64,000 bases of DNA. It comes from Trachythela sp. YZ-2020. Its lineage: Eukaryota; Cnidaria; Anthozoa; Malacalcyonacea; Clavulariidae. Below, one piece after another: positions 23,744-33,077 of this stretch (the first letter of the stretch is position 1; the number at the start of each line of letters is the position of its first letter). The notes beneath the pieces were generated by a model. That model was not told where the DNA came from. It worked only from the letters and a program-made list of their open reading frames with translations, and did not search any database. The stretch spans positions 124,001-188,000 of the forward strand of contig JADLSH010000368.1 in the NCBI GenBank assembly GCA_016169945.1, read 5' to 3'. Both the position numbers and the translations under genes were made by a program.

Positions 23744-23991
23744 ATGTGGACCTGTAACCGAGACAATGAGTCAGCTAACTTATTTTTGACGCCTGGAATG
23801 TGTTTGGCCTTGAACAAGATGTTGCGTTTTAAACAGATAAGGACCATCTTCCGGACAAAAAACATTAGGGTCTTATCCCGGCAGGTTTGTTTGTTAATAA
23901 CTGAAACCAGATCGAGCTTCGTTATCAGTGAAAAATAAAATAAAATGGACTGGTTTTGCATATGTTGACCCCAAAGGTAGAGACTTAGCAC
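23744..23991 (-). pseudogene. RNase H C-terminal fragment of retrotransposon pol
   Basis: The frame contains VSVINKQTCRDK and KHIPGVKNKLADSLSR, the characteristic end of the RNase H domain in tyrosine-recombinase and Gypsy-like polymerases. The preceding catalytic part and the reverse transcriptase are absent. It runs directly into the recombinase through a frameshift. Confidence 0.75.
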
Positions 23992-24455
23992 GATAGGATA
24001 GAGTGGTGAATTAAACGAAATTCACCAGGAGCACTTTGGATGCCACTTTGGACCAAGGACATGATGGCTGGTTGGCCAATAACCCCGGGCAGTGGTGGGC
24101 CTTGGCTGCTGTAATGGCATAGCTGGAAGACTGGTCGGCTGTATTGTTGGCATGATTGGTTGTTGAGCAACTTGTGCTGGTATGGCTGACTCGCTCTACT
24201 GCACTGGCTGACAGGCACTGGCTGGATGATGACTTGCTGGCTGGGACGACGACTGTTGGCTGCTGCAGGAGCTAGGCCGCGCGCTGCGTCACTGCACTCA
24301 CAGTTGCCACACCTCTCTCCTCTCAAGCATACCATCAGGAGGCCATTTGGAACTGCAGGCATCTCCTGTTGGACTGGTTCAGGTTCCCGACGCGGTCTAC
24401 GGCGTGGCGGCTCCCCCCTATCCGGATTCGTTTCACCAGTCACCGGACGTCTCAT
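23985..24455 (-). pseudogene. proline/arginine/glutamine-rich ORF, possible gag-like exon
   Basis: Starting at ATG 24455, just after a plausible splice acceptor (TTTTTAATTCCAG), this ~156-codon frame begins MRRPVTGETNPDRGE and continues through an Arg/Pro-rich segment, a CxxCxC cluster and Gln/Ser-rich sequence. No enzymatic motif is seen. Its place upstream of RNase H and recombinase suggests the N-terminal exon of the element's gag-pol, but this is inference. Confidence 0.45.
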
Positions 24456-24591
24456 ACTGGAATTAAAAATTAACAGAAAAGCAGCATTGTTGCCATAAGA
24501 AATATACCCTGGTATGGCATACAAACAAAATGAAAATATGAGAAAGATGCTGCAGAAAACAAGAGGCAAATATTTTACCATCTAGGGATAC

Positions 24592-24770
24592 ATAACTTCT
24601 CCCAAACAAGATGGTGGAACATACATGAACCAGTGTTAACCTAACCACCTGGGATACATAACTTCTCCCAAACAAGATGGTATAAACATATGTGAACCAG
24701 TGATGACCTAAACACCAGGGATACATAACTTCTCCCAAACAAGATGGTATTTGAAAACATAAGAAATAGA
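24592..24770 (-). repeat. ~63-bp tandem repeat, part 1
   Basis: Three units each containing GGATACATAACTTCTCCC, AACAAGATGG and GAACCAGTG. The array continues at 25938 beyond nested foldback insertions. It lies in the presumed intron between the SGNH and gag-like ORFs. Confidence 0.85.
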
Positions 24771-24777
24771 AAACATT

Positions 24778-25930
24778 TTCCGTGTTTCTATTCACTTTTA
24801 GTAGAAATTTCCAGGTGACTATCGATTTTCCTGCATGCTGATTGGTCCAAATTGAGCCTCTAAAAAGTGATAGTCACTGGTCAGTGACTATCACTTTTTT
24901 TTTCAAAATGGCTTCTTCAATTCGCAAGCTGCCGAATTTAAAACAAAAATCGTTTTTTTGAGCCTGATTCAAAGTTTTAAATGAAAAAAACTGCCGCTAA
25001 ATTAAAGGAGGATATATTTTTGACATTTTTAAAGGTAAGCGATAACAAATACACTATTTTTCTTCCATGAAAGGCAGCGTTTTCTCGCTGTTGAAATGAA
25101 CATGTATAAAACTTTTTCTCAACCACAAGTGTTTATTTTGAAAATGATTCGTTTTATCCTCATTTATATCGTTATATTCAGCAAAAACCTAGCTGTGATA
25201 TATTTTAAAACCATTCTACTTTGTATTTGAGCCTTTCCAAAGTATTTTCTCATGAAATTGTTTGTTTTGTTTCGCTTCGATATGTTTTGACACTCGTCTT
25301 TTGCCGGCATGTTTACCGGCCAAGCGCTGAATTTTGTCGTATTCAACTGACCTCATAACTTTCTGTGTTTGTTTTTCTCTTTGAAATTTCTACTAAACAA
25401 TTAGTCGTTCAGGCTCGGTGATTACAACACCTATAGTCACTTCGCCTCCCAAACAAGGTGACTATAGGCTTGTAATCACCTCGCCTTCGGCGACTAATTG
25501 TTAAATAGAAACACGCGTGGGAGTTTGAGAGAACGAGCCCGTAGGGCGAGTTTTTCCACGTTATTTCGAGTTCTCCCAAACTCCCACAAGTGTTTCTATA
25601 AGTGTATAGAAACACAGGAAAAAATGTTTTCTATTTCTTTTATAATATAACTCAAAAGACATTTTTAAACTCGATTAATTTACAAATTCTCATTACGTAC
25701 GCATTCTGACCTTTGCTCGTCAATTTCGCTGCAAGAAAACAACTCTGTTTGAAAATTAATAGTCAAAATGTGTAAAAGCATTAAAATTGTTTTTAAATAG
25801 TATTCAAAGTTTTATAATTCGCATTAAATTTGGTTTTTATGATTTTAAATTGTGGCGGAAAATTTCCGTGTTTCTATACAGTTATAGAAACACGCTTCGA
25901 CCAATCAGCACGCGCGTACTATAAATGTTA
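24778..25930. mobile_element. nested foldback/MITE cluster
   Basis: Splits the ~63-bp repeat array. It contains an element bounded by TTTAGTAGAAATTTC (24796) and GAAATTTCTACTAAA (25384-25398). It also holds three strong hairpins: 24862-24899 (18-bp perfect arms, 2-base loop), 25396-25502 (starts AACAATTAGTCG) and 25506-25598 (starts TAGAAACAC). The outer TTTCCGTGTTTCTAT occurs at both margins. It is non-coding. Confidence 0.7.
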
Positions 25931-25937
25931 TATTATA

Positions 25938-26270
25938 AAATTATATGTGAACCAGTGATAACCTAACCACCTGAGATACATAACTTCTTCCCAACAAGAT
26001 GGTATAAACATACGTGAACCAGTGATAACCTAAACACCTGGGATACATAACTTCTCCCAAACAAGATGGCGTAATCATACATGACGTGCTGGCCAAGCAT
26101 GGCTGACAAGTTGTCGCCGTAAAACAAGGCCGTAAAACAAGGCCTTAACTGCCATAAACACCAGTGATAACTTAACCACCTGGGATACATAACTTCTCCC
26201 AACAAGGTGGAACATTCAGTAATGTATAGTAAATTCATGCAGTGATTAAGGGATACATAGCTTCTCCCTT
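25938..26270 (-). repeat. ~63-bp tandem repeat, part 2
   Basis: Four to five further diverged units of the 24592-24770 repeat, one interrupted by unrelated sequence at about 26080-26150. Confidence 0.8.
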
Positions 26271-26368
26271 ATTTGAATAACAAAATATGATACATTATCG
26301 ATTGAAAATTGTCAAAAATTAGAACAAAGTCAGTAGACAATAACTGATGAGTTAATTATAAAATAAGA

Positions 26369-26937
26369 TTATTTAAGCATACGAAGGGCCTTCAAAATGG
26401 CTCCCCTATAACTTCTATATAGTGAGTACTGACCTTGGGCACTAACATGAACGCCATCAGGCAAGTATAAATTAATGAAGGGCTAGAAAAACCCCTGTGT
26501 GTCCAACAAAAAACATTAGGTATAGACTCTAAGGCAGGCTTAGACAAACGATTGAAAATATGGGCTGACTCATTGAAACTATCAGCATTCGGGAAGGAAT
26601 CACGACGAGGTATCACATGACAAACGCCCACCACGTGTGTGGAAAATTCGTCGAGCAATGGCTTAACCAAATTCTTAACGACAATGTTGGGTGTTGTGTT
26701 TGAAAGATCGTTAGTTCCAATCTCAAGAATAATGATATGTGGTTTAAGTCGATTGATAACATGTAAATCAAATCGTTGTAATTTTCTAATAGTGCCAAAC
26801 ATGAAACAATAGCGCGTTCAGCAAGGTTGAAATCAACACGAGCGCGAGGATCAAACTGATTGGTTCGAAACATCGTCGCGAAGACGACGAATAAAGGAAT
26901 GCCCTAACACTAAAACTGTAGGGGGAGCACTAGGCAT
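26369..26937 (-). pseudogene. SGNH/GDSL-type hydrolase ORF of retrotransposon
   Basis: From ATG 26937 the frame opens with VLVLGHSFIRRL (block I, nucleophilic Ser) and shifts twice (near 26870 and 26800). It continues with LEIGTNDLSN (blocks II-III), VCHVIPRRD, and after another shift DGVHVSAQGQYSLYRSYRG (the Asp-x-x-His block), ending at TAA 26369-26371. The full SGNH catalytic set is therefore recognisable. SGNH/esterase domains are known accessories of Ngaro-type and CR1-type elements, but their role is unclear. Lying 5' of the other ORFs is unusual. Confidence 0.75.
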
Positions 26938-26940
26938 TAT

Positions 26941-27828
26941 ACCTATATTATAAGACAAAATAAATCACACGAGGAGGATGCGGCGAAACAACGAACACTC
27001 ACAAATCGATTGAATGTCTAGACCGCCAAAGTGCACACAATTAAAAATATATAATAAGCAAGCATATCGATAAAAGTGAGTATAATTCAGGAAATGAAAA
27101 TGTTCAAATACCTTGTAAAACTTAGAAAGGATTAATAAAAAAAATTTGAAAAGTATAAACTGGACTACTGTAGTCGGTGAACACGATGCTGAAAAGATCG
27201 ATGAACACGTGTGAATCCAATTTATAGTAAAACCCCCGGCAAAATTATGCAGGGGCAAAAACGGAAGTGAATAATATCAACCCATCTCCCTCGCAGTGTG
27301 CCTGATGACTACATAACAAAAAGACATAGAAGATGAGACATAAAATCCCTATTCGCTGTAAATATTTTCTTTTTTGCAACTTTGTATCCATGTACTTCTT
27401 TTTTTCATAATTTGCAGTTACATATATGATATGGTGTTATTTTGATTAAAGTTGACAAGGTGCACCAATGTTTGGAATTTCTGATGCACGATGCACAAAT
27501 TAGTCACGTATTGCCATTACCAGAGGTAATGGTGTATAAATCTAGCTTGTTACGATGTTGAAACTATCATGATCTGTTGTGGGTAAACTTGAATGATGAA
27601 AATTTAACAACCGTTCATAGGCATTGAAAGCAGAAATAGAAATAGGTGTGCTACACCAGGTAAGAAATCTTGTCCAAAACGAAACATCTGTGTTTACTCT
27701 TGGATAATATTTGATAATATATACAGTATAACTGAAAAATAACTGAATACATCTTGATGCAAAGTTTTGGAAAGAATGTTTACAATACTTCTGAAATATT
27801 CTATGAAATTCAGTAATGTGTGTAGATT
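26941..27828. other. no gene recognised
   Basis: AT-rich sequence possibly including the 5' untranslated part of the retrotransposon and the flank of the integrase pseudogene. No repeat boundary identified. Confidence 0.3.
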
Positions 27829-28618
27829 TCACTGTGGTAGATTTACTAAACACTGATACATTTCAAATCCTTCTGGTATATCTTCAGGATACAGCCAACT
27901 CTTGCTCTCCAAAACATAGTCAAAATATTCCTTGTAAATATCCTCGCCAATGCTTTGGTTGGTTCTCTCTTCTATTGCACTAAACTTAACTGCTGATATG
28001 TACATTAGGCAGTTTTCACCACCATAATATTCTGGGAGGAACTACAGAATGTCTGGTATTCCAGACACTGTTTCATGCTGCGACTTCCGAATGTAGTGGC
28101 TGTTCCAGTGTTTTTAACCTTGGTTAAATCTTCCTGTAACCACGTGTTAAAACAATACCACAAAGCCTCCATGTGATAGGTATTTCCAATCTCTAAAACT
28201 CCTTGGTGGGACATATCTTGTAAAAAATCGATCCACCAACCTGACTGTTTCGTCTCAGGAAAGGCCACCATGCCTCGATTCGTTGATTTGCAGGTGACGA
28301 TCCATACACATGTGCTTTCTCTCCTGCCCATTCATCATTGCCATCAGCCCTTAGGTAGCATTGCATTGCATACAGTAGAACATTTTCTGTCCCACGATCT
28401 GTTCGAACACGCATGGGATATCCTCCAACCTCGTTCACAGCATTTAGAAATATTTCTGCGATAACATGTGGATCTTTGTTTGATCTGACAACTTCAAGCC
28501 ATAGAATTATTCGGCTGTAGCCACAAACAGCACCATGTATGGAAAACCCATAGGGTTTTAGTTTGTCATATCCTGGAAAACGGAAACAATCGGCAAATGC
28601 TTCAGTTACACTTGACAT
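27829..28618 (-). pseudogene. integrase-like DDE transposase, degenerate copy 2
   Basis: Same family as the transposase at 44158-45990. It begins after a possible splice acceptor with a YDKLKPYGFSIHG motif, then GAVCGYSR where the active copy has an Asp (GGIDGFSR), so the first catalytic Asp is replaced by Cys. The second Asp (RTDRGTEN) and the Glu (NQRIEAWW) remain. Frameshifts occur near 28230 and 28015. The C-terminal part (ENCLMYISAVKF to EGFEMYQCLVNL) is readable to the TGA at 27829. No partner ligase gene or terminal repeats were found near it. Confidence 0.75.
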
Positions 28619-28647
28619 TTTCTTTTTTCTAAAGGATCAAGTCAGCC

Positions 28648-29007
28648 CAGGGCCGCCCAGAGGGGGGCAATTTGTCCCGGGCCCCCAACTAAAGGGGGCC
28701 CCCAAATAGAAATGAAGTGAAATATGCTTATATATTACTGTCAAATGGTCTCTCAGAATGCAGGAATTTGCCATTCCTGAGACCCTAGATTTCAAAATCC
28801 CCCGGACCCCCTACAGTATCTTAGTACTGAATGCAGATTGAGAATGTTATATTTAAAACATTAGACTGAGGACGTAATCGAGAAGTTCAAAGGTATGGAA
28901 ATCAGTTTTCTAAACAAGCACATGACTCCAAAGATATTTGAGAATGGAAAATAGCTAGGGCCCCAAAGTTATTTGTGCCCCGGGCCCCCAAAGTCTGTGC
29001 GGTCCTG
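28648..29007. mobile_element. hAT-like MITE
   Basis: Starts CAGGGCCGCC, ends GCGGTCCTG, and is flanked by AGTCAGCC/AGTCAGCT (8 bp, one mismatch). CAG-type ends and 8-bp duplications are typical of hAT elements. The interior carries GGGCCCCC patches and no ORF. Confidence 0.75.
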
Positions 29008-29015
29008 AGTCAGCT

Positions 29016-29766
29016 GTCAGCCTGATTCAAATGAAAATGTGCAACATGTGATCTGATACGCACAATTATCAATTTGATTTACAAACAAGCTTAAAATGGT
29101 TGAACAAGATACTGGGCATGTCCAACTGATGAGATGTAAATGATTTAACATGACAATGTAAGTGCTCAGAAGGTAATGACTTCTATAAGAATGGTATGCA
29201 CCCCCACTTGCAGTGTCCTCATTGGCTCCTAGTGTGTTGATTGGCCCCTACAGTCTTGTAGCCCCTCTGCATATTCAATATTTGCTTCTATAAGGATTAC
29301 TCATTTTGCTCAACGTTTATAAAATTGGCGTAATCTCTCTAGTAAAGTTAGCTAGTTAATCTCTCTAGTAAAGTTAGTTAGTTAATCTCGCTAGTCTCAA
29401 GTTCTTGTTAGCCCTCTCTCTAACAAGCCCTCCCTTTAAGATTAAGAAATTGTGTGAACCCCCTCTCTAGTAACCCCATCCCCCCTAAAAGTGTCTGAAA
29501 TTCATATGATCACCTGTCTGACGACTGACAGGTTTGTCACATGTTCTTAATTAGTGAGAGCAACTCTATAGCTGTCCCTGTCAAGCTGTCCAGAAGCCTG
29601 TTTTGAAGATTAATGTGAAGTTGAAACTATTTTCAAATTTTTTAAATACAATCGGTTGTTGATTTTTTAGTATTAATATAAAAAATCACACCAGCCTAGT
29701 ACCTCTCAGCTCTTGGAATTTCCAAGTTCCTAACAGAAAGAACTGATCGATAATGTATTAAAATGT
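29016..29766. other. no gene recognised
   Basis: Contains two or three copies of TAATCTCTCTAGTAAAGTTAG around 29330-29395. Nothing else supportable. Confidence 0.35.
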
Positions 29767-29774
29767 GGCATATA

Positions 29775-30218
29775 AAGGCCGCGGAAGCATCTTAAAAGCA
29801 GGGTGGGACCGCCTAAAAGGGGCACCTATCAGTGACATACCCAGCGTCATTTTGGGGGGGGGGGCTAAAATAATCCTGATGGTACAATATAAGGAACTTG
29901 CAATGTGGGTGGGTCAGACTTGAAAAATTTTGGGGGACTAAAAATCCTGATGGTACAATATAAATATAGGAACTTTACCTTGTGGGTGGGTCCGAGAAGG
30001 GAAAAAAATTTTTTTTTAAGGTCTCTGCAACACCAATTTCCTGCATTCTGAGGCAACTTCTTTACCTAATCTAAACAGTTGTAAGCACATGGATTTTGCC
30101 CATTGATTGGAAAGCGGCACTTTCAAACTAGAAAAAAGGGCACTTTCATTTCAGAAAAGGGGCACTTTTGCCATTTTTTTAAAAGGTGGGGGCACATGCC
30201 GGTTCCGCGGCCCCTGGT
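29775..30218. mobile_element. hAT-like MITE
   Basis: Perfect 8-bp flanking duplication GGCATATA (29767-29774 and 30219-30226). Ends share GGCCGCGGAA in inverted orientation. The interior holds a duplicated CCTGATGGTACAATATAA block and G/C-rich runs. It is non-coding. Confidence 0.72.
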
Positions 30219-30696
30219 GGCATATATACCAGCTCACCGTCGAGGTGCCAACAGGCGTTAGCTCCTTTGCTCTTATACGCTGCGGTGTAATCGCCTGGCT
30301 TTTCTTATTTCCTCACCGTCGGGGTCCATTTCTTTCATTATTCTGGCAACCACGTGACGGCTGACATGTATACTGTGCTCTCAGTGCATGCCAAATACTT
30401 CGATAACCAAGACAGTCGTCCAGCTCCTTGAATCTCCTCGCTTATAACGTTTCTTAAATGTTGTTCTTCAACAAGTTGTCCTTTTCGTCTTAAACCCAAA
30501 GACCTATATAAAGCGACGCTTCACTGTCCTTACAGACATCTGAACACCAACAGTTTGCAACAGTCTAGCGATGGCCCCATACGGGTGTGTCGATATTTTG
30601 TGTGTGTGTTTATATCTTTTGTGTGTATCGATATTTTGTGTGTGTATGTGTCGATATTTTGTGTGTCGATATTTTTGTGCGTGTATATATTTGTTG

Positions 30697-31046
30697 CGAA
30701 ACAGAAATATATACAACGAAACTGAAATATATAAAATGAAACAATCATATATAAATCGAAACAACCATATATAAAACGACATTAGTATATATATAAAACG
30801 AAATATTCCCAAATATAAAATGAATATTCCCAAATATATGAAACGAAATTCGTCAAATATATAAAACGAAATTCCTCAAATATATAAAACGACATTAGTA
30901 TATATATAAAACAAAATATTCCCAAATATAAAACGAATATTCCCAAATATATGAAACGAAATTCGTCAAATATATAAAACGAAATTCGTCAAATATATAA
31001 AACGACATTTGACTAAAATAAAACGACATTTTTGGCGGAGAAAGAG
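30697..31046 (+). repeat. left terminal inverted repeat with sub-repeats
   Basis: Composed of short units of the type ATATATAAAACGAAATTC, organised in a 113-bp block present twice (starting at 30776 and 30889). It ends at GGCGGAGAAAGAG. The reverse complement is at 46033-46382. Confidence 0.92.
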
Positions 31047-32299
31047 TGCGACTAATTTATCCGGAGTAAATTTTCTGTAACCACGCTTATGCAAATATGG
31101 CGGGCAATAGAAATCTGCAAAATTTATCAAATCTTGTCAAAGCAATTTCTCGATTGAGTCAAAATAGCACAGAGACCCGTAATAGTGGGGAGACGCAAGA
31201 AACTACAGACGACGTGGAAGCAACGATACGAACGCTCTTTCCTTCAACGAATGGTCAATTAACATCGACACAAGCAAACCGAAATGAAACTCGTGTGGTC
31301 GCGGAACATGGCGCGCTGGATATGCCTGATCGTCGGTACCCCGAAAACGCAGAATGATTCGTGCCTAATCGCAAATATGGTACCAAAAAACGGCCAAGAA
31401 ACGTGAAGAATTCGACCAGCAAAAAGCCCAAGTGCAACGAACAGCGGACAGTACTGAAAGATGTAATTCTTTTGCATGGTCCAAAGCAAGACAAAGTCCC
31501 TCGTGGCATAGTACGAGAAGCACTGTTTGCCCTTGGTTTTACCACGACGCTTGAACTTAGCATTACTATGGACGAAAGTGAGATCAGGAGTCTACTGGAA
31601 GAAAAATTTAAAAACAAATTTGAATCTATTTCCAGAAAAGGCAACAAGTTTCAGTTCGTAAGAGGTAGAAACAGCAAAATCATCTCTCTTGAAAATATTA
31701 ATCAACAAGAGTGCCAGGCGCCATGTGACGGGAGACTTCTAAAACACATTTCCGTTCAAGGGCCATTGTACATTCGCGCAAATGAAGATATTAGTGCACC
31801 TCTACAGGCATACTTCAATTCCAAACAAAGGAGACATGAGAAAGATGACAAAACAGATGATGAGATGGAGTCGGAGAGTAGCAATGGAGACGAGGAAGCA
31901 ATTATGCGAAATACAATGCATATAAAGCCTTGCCCAACCCCCATTGTAAGAGTAGACCTAAGTAATTTGGATGATGGCGCTGCACCTGGTGAAGATAGTG
32001 TTCCAAACTGTGACCCGTTACCTGCCACAGGTGAATCATCAACTACAATGCCTTCAACATCTACAGCCCTTGCACCAGAACAGCTTATACGTGTACGTTG
32101 CCCTACATGCGAGGAAAGTTTTTCCAGCCGTGAAATCGAGGACCATGCTGATGGATGTGCTGAAGCTGCCTGGACTGGTTCAGAACACCTAGTGTATGCT
32201 AGATTAATGGCAGACATAGAGACTGATGACCAAGGTCCCTTGGAAAACCAACCAGCTGCAGAGGAGAACAATTCAGACCCTGTTAATCAGCAGTATAAT

Positions 32300-32534
32300 T
32301 GTCGGAACTAATGCGAACAATAAACTTTAGTTGAACTGCAGTATATACTAATATATTACTAACGCGACTAACCTTTGAACTTGATATTATTACGTAGCTA
32401 CTAACCCAATTAATTTTAACCAATCATAGAACTTTATTTACATGTGCTTGGGAACTGATTTTAGGAGATGGATTAGAGTGTATAATGTGATGTGACTTGT
32501 AAGGGAAATTGAAATTTACTGTAAAAGACTTGTT
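32300..32534 (+). repeat. BEL/Pao 5' LTR, 3'-truncated
   Basis: Matches 37506-37740 almost perfectly, but the last ~35 bp of the LTR (present at 37741-37775) are missing. The deletion also appears to remove the primer-binding site, since no TGG-type site directly follows a complete LTR end. Confidence 0.85.
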
Positions 32535-32901
32535 AAAAGCGTGGTGTGAAAAGATAGAAAATACCATCGGCGAGGCTGACATTCATTTGGATCGGTTACA
32601 AAATTGGATCACTCAAACGGAGAAAGATACCGCAGATAAAAATAGAAAAGTACAGCTCGAATTTGAGAAAGAATTATTCGAAGTTAAGTTACATTATCAA
32701 ACGCAGTTGGGAGCAGCGAAAACGGAGCAACAAACAAACCTAAGTGAAAGTGAATTACCTGATACTGGGTCAAGTTCTGGTCTGGAAGTGAAACTACCCA
32801 AACTAGTTATAACGAAATTTGATGGGACATATCAAGACTGGCCACGGTTCTGGAACCAGTTTCGGGAAACTATCGATAAGTCAGTATGTGTAAATGCGTG
32901 A
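32509..32901 (+). pseudogene. BEL/Pao gag N-terminal fragment
   Basis: About 130 codons with a helical, charged N-terminus (residues about 10-75, likely coiled coil) followed by LPKLVITKFDGTYQDWPRFWNQF, a block typical of retrotransposon capsids with the DUF1759-like core. The listed ATG lies inside LTR-derived sequence, so the true start was probably elsewhere. The reading frame is lost at 32899, and up to about 33078 the capsid continues only in broken frames. Confidence 0.75.
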
Positions 32902-33077
32902 CGAGATTTTCTTTTAGGTTGTTGGTTGTTGAAGAGTAAAACCAACACAACAGTCTCACACCCTTTACCAATGGATATATAAACGTGCAGCATTCTTGAA
33001 TCGAAGTATGGAAAATGGGAAAGAGTCTGAAATCGTGAAACAACCAAAAAAACAAATTTTGGGCCCACCTTACTGAT

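Larger units (their letters stand above)
22738..26940 (-). mobile_element. decayed tyrosine-recombinase (Ngaro/DIRS-group) retrotransposon
   Basis: Minus-strand order, 5' to 3': SGNH hydrolase (26937-26369), a non-coding stretch with ~63-bp repeats and nested foldback elements, a proline/arginine-rich ORF (24455-23985), the end of RNase H (23991-23750) and a tyrosine recombinase (23740-22738). The reverse transcriptase is missing, presumably deleted at about 23985. Terminal split repeats could not be found, so both boundaries are approximate. Confidence 0.7.

Noticed and set aside
30504..30833. ORFs with HTKYRHTHK-like repeats on either strand
   Set aside because: Produced by TGTGTCGATATTTT microsatellite and terminal-repeat units; no conserved features.
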